Assembly (NCBI RefSeq): GCF_001649575.2
Contig: NC_051436.1
Location: forward strand, 14,016,347 to 14,080,346
Direction: 5' to 3'
From: Kryptolebias marmoratus
Taxonomy: Eukaryota > Chordata > Actinopteri > Cyprinodontiformes > Rivulidae
Length of the DNA: 64,000 nt
Part shown: positions 21,362 through 33,468 of the stretch, in pieces
How the letters are laid out: the number at the start of each line of letters is the position of its first letter
Numbering within the stretch: position 1 is the stretch's first letter
Notes under the pieces: generated by a model
Databases searched by the model: none
What the model was told of the DNA's origin: nothing
What the model saw: only the letters and a program-made list of their open reading frames with translations
Made by a program: the position numbers and the translations under genes

Positions 21362-24197
21362 ATGAAACTCTGCATCCTGCCAATCCTCGGGACTCTGATC
21401 GTGCTCGTTAACGGTAAGAGCTACAAAAAAACACTGAACCTATAGTCCAGAATAAAATGTTTGTCAGAGAGGAAACAAACAGGTGGTGCTTGTTTAGTTA
21501 CTATGAATTAATGTGGCAGGAATTTCCATCTTAAACTGTGTACTGTATTGGAAGTAAACTAAAACAAACTCGCTGGAAGCTCTGCGAGATGTTTAGTCAT
21601 ATTTCTCTTGAATTTCTGGAGACCACAAATATCTAAGAGTTTAATATAAACTACAATCTGTTTTTGGGGACTTCAGTCAGCAGTGGACCGGTGGGTTGAG
21701 GTGATTATCTACAAAAATTTACTGCATGTCGAATTTAAATTCCCTTTTGACAGGAAAACTTGAGAGTTTACCTTCATGTAGATGTGACCTTGGCTAGAAC
21801 GTATCCAAGCCTGTGGGAACTGGGGGTGCTGAGGGTGCTACTGCACCAGCTCGCCCCAGAACCTGGAAAAGAAAAAGCGGGTAAAGAAAATGGATGGACT
21901 GACAGATGAATGGGTAAATTTAAATATTTTATAATCCAGTTGTATCTTTATGATAACAACATATTAATGGGATAAATAAAGTTTGTTTTGTCACATCCCT
22001 TTTCTCTCTTTACACGTTTTCACAGCACCCTGTGTGTGAAACACGTTCCCATGGCTTCGATTGTGTCTGAGTGGTGATAACTGGCTGTTTCTACTGCTTT
22101 TCTGTTTATTTAAAACTTGGATCTCATTTTGCTTCAGAAGGACTTTAGTTGTTTTAGCTGAAGTGAAGAGGAAGAGGGTTTGTGAAACATGAGGAAGCAG
22201 AGTGTAATAATTTCACAAGTTGTTGGATGTGATGAAATGTTTTGATAGAAAGTGGATTTCTCAGTGTTTGATTTATGAATTGACAGTGATGCAAATAACA
22301 GCATAAAAAGGCAGTGCTGATTTCCAAGTGAAGTGAAGAAAAAAAACACGTTTTTCTGCTTTAATTGGTGAAATGTGTATTTTGACTGACTGTGTATTGA
22401 TGACAGGAATGCCGCCGATCAGCAGGGACTTCAACGCGCACTGTCGGTGCCCGCAGGTGGAGTCAAGGATCATCCCTCCGGAGAGTCTGAAGAGCCTTAA
22501 ACTGGTCCCAGAGGGGCCTCACTGCGCCGAAATTGAAGTCATGTGAGGAAATTCAACACACAAAGTCTGAGTTATTTCACACAGTGACGTTTTATATAAC
22601 TTTTAATGGTGATTTATTTTTTAAACTGGAACTAAACAATATTAGGGCAGCGATAGATGGCTATGTTTCCAGGTTTAGATAACTTTTATGAAACCAATAC
22701 CTCAAAAAATCCAGGGGGAGTTCAAAAAAAAAGTGCAGCTTCCTGTTGGATTATATCGCCAAGAGACTTTTTTGTGACTCTGTAAATTTAAATTTAATCT
22801 GTAAAAAATCTGGACATCAAATTGTTCATTAGAGCTGTTAATTAAAGAGATAGCTTGGTCATTTCTGAAGGGATGTTCTGACAAATAGTTATTAATAGTT
22901 ATTAACATCTGTCACATAGCACAGGGTATGAAGTCTTTCCCATAAACAACATGCCAGAGTAAAACAAAGCTCCACAACTAATATTAAACCTCAACACTTC
23001 TGCATGACTTTGTTCAGTTTGTCGCTGTTTTCTCCAGCGAACAGCATCAGTGTTGCTATGAATGTTGAGCAAACATCCTCTTGATGGTGCCGAGGCTGCT
23101 GAAAGCATTATTCCACCTCGTATTGGTGTGTCTAGTCAGTCAAAAGTTTACTCAACTCCTGGCAGACCGATACATTCTCAACATCTACGCAGTTTAAGCT
23201 CAGCATGTGTACATTCCAGTAGTAACACAAACATTGTTCGGCTGGAAAAAAAAGCAACAAGCTAAACAAATGGTGTCGTGCAAAAATGTAGAGGTTTAAT
23301 ATTAGCTAATGTAGCATTCTTTCACACAGGCATATCATTTTTGAGCAAGAGTTGTTTGATAAACCTGAACAACTATACAAAGCAGGCTAGCCGTTAGCCT
23401 AGCCTGGACAAAGACTTCTGCCCATTTTCTCCAAACTCTGTGCAATGATAACTATTTGACAGAAGATCACCAGACTCTCCCTTTAAAGTGTTTTGGTCCA
23501 AACTTTCTAAAACAATCATTGCTCAAATAGTCAATAACAGAGCTATATATTACACCAGTTATTATTATTCTGATTTCTTACTGGTCTGTGATTCCCTTTC
23601 ACATGTCAGGGGCTTTTAAAAACAATTAGCTGAGCTAGAGTTCATCCTGGTTCAGTTTGCAGGACTCTTGTGAAATATCTCCCACGTTTGCAACATCTTA
23701 CTAAAATGACAAAGTTAGACAGATTTGTATCTCCTGTTACAGTGAACTTGAGAGTTGTGTAACAGTGAAATCAGGTCATTACAGAATTTGTTTTGCAATA
23801 TTTATGATTTCACTGGAAAGCAGGCTGACTGGCAGCCAACTGGAATATTTCCCTCGTAGGCTTAGTTATCTCATTTTTAATCAGAAAGTTGATTCCTGGC
23901 AGGGTTGTGACGCTGACTGGTGAATCAGTCATGCCTCACTTCACAACTTTGATCGCTGCGAGACGTCCTGCACAGTCAGAAACATAGAAAGCTGCTGGAG
24001 CGAGGATGCTTGTCACAGCCTGCGAAATTTCTAGAGTTTGGTTTTCATGGTTTTATATTTCTTGTCTCAGAGCCGGCTTGACGAGCGGGGAGAAGATCTG
24101 CCTCAACCCTCGATCCGCCTGGGTGAAGAAGCTGGTCCACTTTGTCCTGGAGAAGCAGCTTCATAAGAAGCAAGCCATTCCCAAGAACAAAGCATGA
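21362..24197 (+). CDS. CXC chemokine, CXCL8/CXCL1-like without ELR, three exons
   Basis: Secreted chemokine of 104 residues. Coding exons are 21362-21413, 22407-22542 and 24071-24197, with intron phases 1 and 2. Signal peptide about 1-18 (MKLCILPILGTLIVLVNG), resembling fish CXCL8 leaders. The CXC is Cys30-Arg-Cys32, with Cys57 and Cys73. The stretch after the last cysteines, 'ICLNPRSAWVKKLVHFVLEK', is the conserved end of CXCL8/CXCL1-type proteins ('CLDP.APWVKK'). The residues before CXC are NAH, so the ELR neutrophil motif is absent. Most CXC genes have an intron after the C-terminal helix begins; here the frame runs straight to a stop, giving three exons and a lysine-rich C-terminus. The family is sure; the orthologue name is not. 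The last exon could in principle have an alternative splice that I cannot see. Confidence 0.87.
21780..21905 (+). mobile_element. LINE 3' tail fragment in chemokine intron 1
   Basis: Has 'tagaacgtatccaagcctgt', 'ccagctcgccccagaacc' and the end 'gcgggtaaagaaaatggatg'. The same tail type occurs at 11.39-11.51 kb. It lies inside intron 1 of the three-exon chemokine. Confidence 0.55.
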
Positions 24198-24780
24198 AGA
24201 ATCCCTGTAACCCAAACAGTACTCCAATTCAGAGTTGATATCTGCGACCATGAGCCATTTGTTGTGTATCTTTTCTGATTTCCGTTTTGATTTTTGAAGT
24301 TTGATAATTGTTAATCCAGTTATTTTTTATTCCGTTAGTCCTTTTGCTTTTTTTATCATCATTATTATTATTATTTTTATTGCAGTTTTTTAGGGTTGTA
24401 TTATTTTTTTGTATTTCTTTGCCAAGACATTTGCAAGAGATTTATGTTTAGAGGGTTGGTCCAAATAAGAGTAAAGAAAATAAGGTGTGATGATGAGTGA
24501 AATGTCAACATTTCACTGCAGTAGAAAAGATTTGAAAGACTGTCTGCAAGGTATTTCACTGTGCTTTGTAGAGACTCGTGAGGCTGTGTATGTCCGTTTG
24601 ACTGCACATAGTTTATATAGCAAATATGTGGCATTATAACATGTAGCAGACTGTTTTTTCATTTGTAAGACTCATTTTCACAAAGCTTTTTATGCTGCAG
24701 CTTTAAATTAAATTGGTTAGTTAATGTTTCATGTGAAAAATGTGTTACTGACAAATCTAACGTGAGGCTTTCAAAATAAA
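24198..24780 (+). other. Probable 3' UTR of the second chemokine
   Basis: Runs to AATAAA at 24775-24780. Contains TTATTATTATTATTTTTATT near 24360, an AU-rich stretch of the kind that can shorten chemokine mRNA life. Effect inferred. Confidence 0.5.
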
Positions 24781-26340
24781 TTATGTAAAGGTTGAAAAAG
24801 TAAAATGCATTGTTTCTTGTATTTATTCTTGTGTGTGTGTTTGGATGTGAATTGTGTTTTAGCGTGTTGAAAATGAGTTAATCTTATTAAGTTAATATTA
24901 TAAACTGAGCCTAATCTATGCATGTTTCCCATATTGGCACCTTCAGTTTAGCTTTCTGCTAATTATGACTAATAATTTACTTTGTATGTATGCCTGATGT
25001 CATCTGTTTTCTTGAAAGTCAGTATCTAACCTGAATTTATCTTAGCAAAAAATCACAAATGTTAAACTGAACTTAAAGAGAATCTGTAGAGACAAAGGTT
25101 TTGTTCAGACTGGACAACTGTGAACTCGTTCATTCTGTTTTACTTTCAGTCAGAAGTCAAACTCTTCCAAGGTTTATGTCTGAAAAACAAACTGGATTTC
25201 CAACTTGGAAACCTGAGCATTTTGACAATTCCTGACTATTTAATTCATCCTTGAACATGAAAAGTGGTGTTAGCTACAGTAAAAAGCACTGAAACAGAAA
25301 TACTCTGGAATGGGACTGGGTGAGTTGCGCGGCCACCATCTCGCTAGGTGCTGTGCGTATTACCAAAAACACATAAAACAGACTTATTTTGCACAAAATA
25401 AACATATATTTTGTGAAGATAAAGTGGATACGAGTAGGCTATAATGAGCCTTCTCGTCAAACATTAATGCTGACCTGTTCCCAAACTCAAAAAAATTTGT
25501 AATGAACCTTTACAAGCTGTCACTTTATACCAATTGGCTAGTGTTCAACTCAGTGATAAAAATACCAAGTGCTGTAATCATTCTAGCCAGACCAAAATAT
25601 AATTCGTCTGCTCAGTGTAACCAGAGCTCTGCTACCAGCATCTGTTAATTGCAGCTAAACTAATAACTTAAACTTATATATTGTAATATTTCCTCATAAT
25701 TCTGGAAATATTTAGCCTATACGTTTTTTCACTATTTTTTAGCATATCTACTTTACCCATAAAATATGTTGGTAGACTAACAGCTGAAGATGGTGGGAAA
25801 CTTATTACTGTAGCACAAATATTTTTGGATTAATGAAGAATTTTCTGACAGGATAAGCATAAACATTGAACAAGTTGCAGTTACAAAAGACTTGGAATAC
25901 ACTTGAGCTTTTAATCGCTTCACAAACCCCATAAATGTTTGGCCTTTCTTGTAAAAAGGCTGTGAAACTCTCTTCTATATAAATATGTCAGGATTTGGTG
26001 AGTTAGGACCCAAGCATGCAGACTGAATTACAGAGAAGTGTCAAGATAAGGAGTCTAATAACAAAATAACACAGCTGTCTGGATAGCAAGAAAAATACAA
26101 TGAGTTCAAAGCAAAGAGCACCACAAAGAGAACAAGCAGTTTGACAGATGGATGACAAAGTGAGAACTTTGAGTTTAAGTACTGGAGGGAAGAGGAGCAA
26201 CTGGATGCAGCTGGGCTGGTTGGCAAATGAGGGGCAGAGGAGGACCGACTGAGGGAATGCAATGATGAATGAGACAGGGGACAAACAGGAAATCAACAAG
26301 AAGATATTCAAACGAAAGCACAAAGAAAGACGCACTCAGA
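24781..26340. other. Intergenic, no gene seen
   Basis: AT-rich sequence; the dispersed sequence at 25.19-25.29 kb echoes 19.86-19.99 kb. The minus frames at 26003-26335 are serine/leucine-rich without a domain or splice context. Confidence 0.4.
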
Positions 26341-26850
26341 CATCGCAAACCTCCTCCAATCCGATCCGAATCATAATCTGGATCAGCACCAACATTTAAT
26401 CCATTGTTTTTTGTGACAACTCCAACATTTTCTGAACATTTCTTCCAAATCTGTTCATTAGTTTTTACCTGATCTTTGCTAACAGACAGACAAACAACCA
26501 GAAACAGGACTTCCTTGGTGGAGGAAACAAAAGGGTCACATGTTGGAGCAGAGACAAGTTTTTACCAAAGGGGTTACCCGTGACCTTGACCTTTGACCCC
26601 ATGAACCTTGAAATCAGCAGGCATCATCTTTGACCCATAAGGTGTCCAGCTGTACAGTTTGACATTCCTATTATCCAGCTGCAGAGTTAGAGGCTGATCT
26701 GTGACCTTTGACCGGATCACCACCAAAATTAAATCACTTGTTCCTTGTACCATGTTTGACATGAAAATCTGTTCATAACTTTTTGAGTAATCTTGTACAT
26801 AGACAGACAAACGCTACTGAAAACATAACCTTATATATGAGGTAACAACA
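26341..26850. repeat. Dispersed repeat cluster ('gacctttgacc' class)
   Basis: Two related units. The first, 26341-26530, has 'ggatcagcaccaacatttaa', 'tctgttcattagtttttacc' and 'aacagacagacaaac', and ends 'ccttggtggaggaaac'. The second, 26574-26850, has 'gaccttgacctttgacccc', 'tctgttcataactttttgag' and 'tagacagacaaacgc'. Both carry the shared 'TCTGTTCAT...ACAGACAAAC' block of a known fish repeat type. The 78-codon frame at 26574-26810 is repeat sequence, not a gene. Confidence 0.6.
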
Positions 26851-27279
26851 AGATAAAATGAACTGTAGCTACATTAACAAAAATAATAATGATGATTAAA
26901 AAAAACAATCACAAAAACCAAGGACCATGACAATATCCCTCTGCTGAAATATGTTTGTATCACGTTCTGAAACATCTAAATGAAGGTTTGTAGTTTTTTC
27001 TTGGGTCTTTAGTTCATGGAAAGACTCACTTCAACCTTTAAATACCCTCAGGTAAACTATAAAAGAGACAGATATTGTAAATCAAGCTTCTCCAACCATG
27101 AGTCACTGAAACCAGTGATTCCAGGAAGTGCAAACAAAAACCCTGACTGTTTATCTCCTTCACGTCGCAGCCAAGATTAGCGTACTTCACACCTTAATTA
27201 AACCTTTAAGGATGCAATCCTTAAAAGCATGCATTTACGTGTATCTATTTAATTCTTTAGAATGATGTAAACTTTACAG

Positions 27280-27720
27280 GTGACTAATAATCAAACACAT
27301 TCTTGGATCCTGGCTTGCTTTCAGCTCTAAACTTGAAAAAAAAAATCTACTGAAATGATCAGGTCTGAGAAAAGGTAACACTGACACAGTCATCTGTTGT
27401 GTTCTTGTGAAACACATCCATCCTGTGAAGTTATCACAGAAATCAAAACTCTTACAGATATAATTAATATCAGAATGTGTCCTGGGTAGGGGGGGCAGAA
27501 GTGGTAGGTGACTCATAATCAAACACATTATTGGATTATTTCAGCAGAAAAACACCTGAGAAGCAGAAAAACCTTCCAGGACGGTGGTCCTTGAGGCCGG
27601 GAGTTTGATACCCCTGGTTTAGAGCAGCCCACACCTGATTCAAGTGGTTTAGATTTCAGTGAAAACTTCACAGAACGGATATGTTTCACAAGAACACAAA
27701 AGATGACTGTATCACAGCGG
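27280..27720. repeat. Inverted and direct repeat cluster
   Basis: 27376-27445 ('acagtcatctgttgtgttct' onward) is the reverse complement, with few changes, of 27652-27715. A direct repeat 'ataatcaaacacatt' occurs at 27288 and 27514. The stretch 'ggtccttgaggccgggagtt' near 27585 resembles the edge of a palindromic MITE. Probably nested non-autonomous elements. Confidence 0.6.
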
Positions 27721-28092
27721 CGCCAGATTCACTGTTGAGGTGTGTGTGTGTGGGGGGGGACCAACTGCAGTCATGAATAAGATGTTCTTTCACAGAGATG
27801 TGTAGATAGATATTTCTCTGTTTATCAACAGTAAAGTGTGTTATTAGTGAAATGAACAGTGTCTCTTTTGTTTGTCAGCCTCTCATCATCGCTCTTCTCT
27901 CATCTGTGAACAACAAGGGGCCATTTTGACCTCATAACCTCAATTTATTCACCTTGCAAGTTTACAACTAAGACATAATTTGATTTAATTAGCTAAACAG
28001 TGAATTTTAAAACTAAAATAGACTTTTTAATTTAACAGACAAAGTTTAATTATGCATCAAGCTTTTACCTGTATCCAATCATCATCAAGCAA

Positions 28093-28120
28093 CAATTAAT
28101 TAATTAATTAATTAATTAAA
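28093..28120. repeat. (TTAA)n microsatellite
   Basis: About seven units of TTAA/ATTA in direct succession. Confidence 0.9.
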
Positions 28121-31002
28121 GTTTTCACCTGTGATTCTTTTATTCAAATCATTTCTTAGGAACGATGATCATCAGTAAAACTAACTGCTTTATGAAAAAG
28201 GTAAACACAAGTAAATAATCTACACTGGGAGATGGTGAGGAAAGCAAACGATTTAAGGAATGTAGTTACCAACAAACTTTATTTTGAGGGTAAAAACAAG
28301 GAGACTGACAGAAATGTTTGCTCATTTCAGTCTCAGATTTCCTATAAATCATCGGGTGGTTCACTGACGTCACCCCAGCCCTGGATGTCTGAGATTAGCC
28401 GACACTGTTTCTGAGTGACATGCATTCAGAAACCCAAACAGACCTGCTGCCACAATCTTGACTAATTTCTTCTTCTGTTATTTCAGAGATGAGAAGGTAA
28501 TTCTCTTCTTCTTCTCCTCCTCCGGCTAAATTTTCTCCAAAGTAACCTGCCATCGCAGCGCAGTTGCAAACTCCAGCTGCTTTTAGACGAGCAAAAATGA
28601 CAAACTATCCGCACAATTTTTTGTCAACCCTGACAGCAAAAGTTTTCTGCTTTGGGCCAAATATAGGTGAACTTTTTGGCCTGGACCCGTAAACACGTAA
28701 CACGTCCAGTGCACCCAGGAAGTGCTACAACCTGCTGCTACAGTTTTAACTTAACCTAAAAGGGAAATAAAAAATCTAAAAAATTTGTTTTTATGTTTTT
28801 CTTTTAGTTAAACACGATCATAAAACCCTCCAGTGGTCCGTTTATCTGATTTCAAACGTTAATGACTTGTTTTTAGAGGTTTTATGTCAGAATCCTGAGG
28901 CGAGGTGATTGTGTGGGCGGAGTCACCTCCCTGGTTGGTGACGTAGGAGGCGGGGCCAGCTGCTGCAGACCTCTGTAGGACACTGAGGAGGTTAATGTCT
29001 CAGTGTTTATCAGGGAACATGAAAAATGGTCTGGAGTGATGCTGTCGGGAACCGGAGCCCCACATTTCACCAGAAGAACCCGAGAGGTTTACAGTGAGGT
29101 CACACAGACTGCGAGGAGTTTCTCATCCAGACAGCGGGAGGTGGTTCTTCTAATGAAGGTTTATATTTCAGGTGGTCCTAAACATGAACTGCACAGTCAG
29201 TCAGCAGACTTTGGGTTGCCAAACTAACTACATCCATCAAACTTTATTGTCCTTCAGGAAGCTGAAGAACGACTCAGATGTTGGAATTTCGGTCGGTTGA
29301 CACAATTAATACAACAAACTAAACCATTTCACCCCGACTGTCTGGATTTACTGTTTACTGCCTTGTTCACATTCCTGTTTGACTCTCCATACGTCACACT
29401 TCGAAGCGATCACAGAAAAGGCCAAAGAGACCCCAGTAATGTTTTTGATCTTTTACTATTAATTTTAATTTTGTGTAAATTACTTAAATGAAAGACTCAG
29501 AAAACAAGCACCTCTTATGACTTTCTTTTGATTTATCTTAGCTTCAAAAACCACTTTCCATTCAAACTATAAATGTTAGATTCAGCTGGTTCGAGTTGAT
29601 TCAGATTGGAGGGCTGATGCAGAGGAGGAGAGTGCTTCTCTTCTCAGTTCCAGCTAAAAAAAGACTCTTTAAACAATCCGCACTTCCCAAATTAAACAAA
29701 TTGAACTCTTCGTCTTCACGCAGGCTTAAGGGGAACTGGAGCCAATAATACCAGCAACCGCTGGATACAAAGAAAATACATAAACAGCTGGTTCAAAATA
29801 AATTCAGTTATGGGAATGTTTTTATGGAGCTGGGTTTTAGCCAAGGCAAATACAGAGAAACCTCCATTAAGTTTCAATGGAGACTACAGAATGAGAAGAT
29901 TTTTTACTCAACATGGTGGCGAAATATCGTTTTTACCTTGCACTTGACATAAAAGAATGTTTAGAGACTTATTTAATAGTTTATTTGTCCAAAAAAGCAA
30001 ACATAGCATCACTTTGCAAAGTTGCTTCTCCTGAAACTGAACTCAAGAAAATGCTTCCTGAGAAACTGTTTGACTGTAAGTCTTACCCGTCGGGAGAAAA
30101 AAAAACATCTGCTGAAGCCGGCCTTGCGTAGAATTTACACAGTGATGGAATATTTATGTAAAGTTCCTGCGAAATATTCAAGCAGTTGTTTAAATGTGCA
30201 ATTAGTTGTCACTGTCCTTTAAAGGTAGTGTGAGTTCAGTGAAAATTCAGAAGATTTTTACTTTTTTTTGTTCATGATTCCTTTATCAGCTAACTAAAAT
30301 CTTACTAAAACTTCCAACAATATCAGAATAAACTAAACCCAACAGTCCAGATTACCCACTAGTGTTGTCCTTACACGTTTCCAGTTTCATCACTCAGCAC
30401 CTCGAGTTAGAGCGTTAAAATTTGATCTGTTCCTCTAAACATCTGAGCAGAAAGCCGCATATCACTAAACGGCAGTCAGAAAATGAACTAATTAGCAGCG
30501 ATTCTCAATAATGTGTACACATCAGGATGAAATTAAAATCTTACAGTAAAGATTGTGACGCAGGGACATTTTGCTGCAACAGAAGTTGGTGGACCAGCCA
30601 AAGCAAAAAGTCACAAATATATATATTTTAAAAAAATGCATCTCAAAAGAAAATCTACTGCGAGCTAAGGCCAAAAGCTGAATTAGAAAACACAAGACAG
30701 GCTTTAAAAGAAAAAAACAATCTGAATATGATGCCAGCAAATGATCTCTGAAGAGGCCTGAGAAAAACCTGGCTGAGCTGAAACGTTTCTGTTCGGTCAC
30801 TGTGGAGAACGGAGCGAAGACTGATAAGAAGGAACATGATCTGAATGCGTGCTAAGATGGAGGAAAACTTGAAACGGTTTGAAAACAATCTGATCAGAAC
30901 TGAATGATGAAAACAAACCGAACTATCAGGTGCAACAGGCTGCACGTTGTTGCAAGGTTAAATCAGTCTTTTACCCTAATGTCCAATAACTTAACGACGT
31001 CC
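28121..31002. other. Intergenic region downstream of trmt10b, no gene proven
   Basis: Mostly AT-rich. A GC-richer patch at about 28890-28975 has GGGCGGAG, TGACGTAGG and GGCGGGGCC, promoter-like words, but no supported exon follows. The frames 29003-29227 and 30522-30945 lack domains. The 3' UTR of trmt10b must occupy part of the right end. Confidence 0.4.
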
Positions 31003-33054
31003 TTAACGACTGTCCTGCGTCTGTGTCGCAGCAGGAAGTGGTGTTGATGAGATGACATAACCCTTCCCCGCAGGAAACCAGGCCTGCAGAGCTTGCGTCC
31101 AGCTGTCGGTCTCAGAGAATGTTAACAAGATGTCGAACACTGCGGACGAGGACGTAAATGTTAAAAACAAAAACAAGAGACTTTAAAACGTGTCACAGAC
31201 GGGTGTTGGCACTTGCCTTGATTCACTGCGAGAATCTTTGAGTGGAAGTTCTTCACGTTGTTTCTCTTCACCATGTACTCGTCGATGGGGAGCCTCGCTG
31301 TGTGGACGCTCAGCTCTCTGGCTCTGGACAGGCTCAGCTTCTGCAGCGGAGAGACAATTCAACACGATAACTGCTATACCTGCCCTTTACACACACGCTA
31401 CTCTGATCTGAGCTATTTGTTGGATATTGCCCTAAAAGTTGGAGCTACTGTGATTAAGTTAAAATGAACAGTAATGAGACGGATAGCTGCAGTTAGGGTT
31501 ACCACTTCTATCCGGGTCATGAGCTGGCTGAATAAGAAGTGGACCCGATCTTCACACTGTGCATAAAGTCCATCTAATCACCATGGAAACGCAGTTTGTG
31601 TAGCATAAAAATAAGTCCGAGTAACGTCTAAATGTTACATGTCGCCCCCCCTCCCTTCATAACACCTCACCCCTCCTAGGAAAAGCGTCCCGCAGTTTGA
31701 GAACCACATTTCAAATATATTTTAATACCTTCTGGATGCTTTCGTCAACAAGACCACCGAGGACGTACACCTTGTCTGCATCCACTGTCTCCAAAGCTTA
31801 ACCAAAAAGAAGAAAAACAAAATGTGTAAATTTACATAAATACTTGTAGTGTTGAGTATCTTTGCTCTGAAACTCTGACACCTATATTTCTCCTAGGTAT
31901 ATTTATTTGAAGTTTTTCATGATAAAAGGTGAGCAAATTATAGCTGAATGGCACCCTCTGCTGGTCAAAAGATGTAACATAAAAAATAAACTCACAGCTA
32001 CTGCAGAATTCAACCATTGAAAATATGTGGAAATAAACTCAAATTTGCCAAACCTTCATCAGCATCAGGAGTGAGGTAGACAACAGTTTCTTGAGGGAAC
32101 AGGTCTAAACAATTTTGTTCTGTTATGTCCATCTAAAATTTAAGAAGACAAAAAATACAATTCTAACTTTTCTATTGAAAACAAACTGAGACAACAAGAA
32201 ACCTGAAAGTAAAAGTTCTTAAAAAAAGAGAAATGTTTCTATGCATGTTTCTAGGAGTTTTCTGTTTCTCTATAAAAAAAAAAAGGTTTCCTGAGGATAA
32301 AAAGAATACAAAGAACAATAATCACTGTGTAGTTGAGGAAGCCGTCGTTCATGCGAACACACTCCCTGTAGAGCCGACTGTCCTCCTCCAGGTCGGTCAG
32401 GATCAGGTGAAACGGTCGAGTTGCCCTCCTGTTCGACCCGTACAGGCGCCGTAACTGACCAGCCAGCCGGCTTATCTCCTGACCAAAACAGAAGTCAATC
32501 CTTTATTTTTTTTAGTTTTAAGAAGTGTCTGAGGCTGGAAACCAGAACCCTCGTTGTGCCGTGATTTTAAAGGCTGTAAGGTCTGACCCTGCCACTCTGC
32601 CACCCACCTTGTCAGACATGCAGTCCGTCATACTGAGGTCAACACACAGTCTGAGTCCGGTGGTCTGAGCCTCGGCTAAACGCTCTTTGGTGATCGCCTT
32701 CAGAACTCGTTTGGTAAACTGAGGATGGTCTGTGTGAGGACCTTTACAGGAAGAAGAGCAAAAAAGTGACGAAATTATTTATAGAATCCAAATAATTTAA
32801 TTTCCTGTGTTCCTAATTTGCTCAGTTTTTTTTCTTTCTTCTCATTTTTACCGGATTCCTGCGCTCGATTGACTCTCCTCCTCTGTTTCTCTTCCTTTCT
32901 TTTGCTCTTCTTCGCAGCCAGCTGTCTCTCCCAGTTCCTCTGTTTCCTCAGTACATTCTTCTGCTCGTGAATTTAAAAAAAGAAACAAGCAGCGCAAATT
33001 ATTTCACATGTACACAAATATTTGGGACACATTACTTATAAAATGTGGCCTACA

Positions 33055-33090
<36 letters not shown>

Positions 33091-33468
33091 AACTAGATGG
33101 TCACTTATAAGTACAATAAAACAAATCAAAACACATTAATGTTAAAACATGGCAGCCTAAACAGGTAATGATTTCCATTTTCATAACAATTTGATACATT
33201 TAAAAGGGAACAAGATAAATGTGTAAACTAAAATAAATTAATATTCAGAAAAGACATTTGAATAGTTTATGTACTGATTTACACCCATCGGTGAAGGAGC
33301 AGAGCCATCCAACATAGCTTTAAAGTAATTTTTTTTACTAGGCTCTAAAATACTTACAGAACACTCTGCACCAACTCTCCTGGTTCTTCTGTCCTCTCCA
33401 TCAGCCTCCAGGTCTATGTGAAGAAGACCCAATAGCTCTGACGCATCGTTCAGATGCGTTTCACACAT
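31003..33468 (-). CDS. trmt10b: tRNA methyltransferase 10 homolog B
   Basis: SPOUT-fold methyltransferase that methylates position 9 purines of tRNA using SAM. Coding exons on the minus strand: 33358-33468, 32852-32960, 32608-32741, 32326-32478, 32054-32132, 31729-31796, 31217-31340 and 31003-31139, all joining in frame to 304 residues (human protein 316). Diagnostic stretches are SKNVLRKQRNWERQLAAKK, the lysine/arginine-rich N-terminal helix, GLRLCVDLSMTDCMSDKE, QLRRLYGSNRRA, LYRECVRMNDG, VYVLGGLVDESIQK, and LPIDEYMVKRNN with the final AVNQVFDI. 'LYGSNRRA' and 'ECVRMNDGF' point to TRMT10B rather than 10A or 10C. The last intron uses a GC donor (AAG|gcaagt). The start at 33468 is chosen because an upstream ATG at about 33.69 kb would run into a stop if spliced to this exon. 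Confidence 0.93.
33059..33088. repeat. (AT)n microsatellite in trmt10b intron 1
   Basis: About 30 bases of alternating AT between the first two coding exons of trmt10b. Confidence 0.95.

Noticed and set aside
26574..26810. 78-codon minus frame
   Set aside because: Falls in a 'gacctttgacc' dispersed repeat shared with the neighbouring unit.
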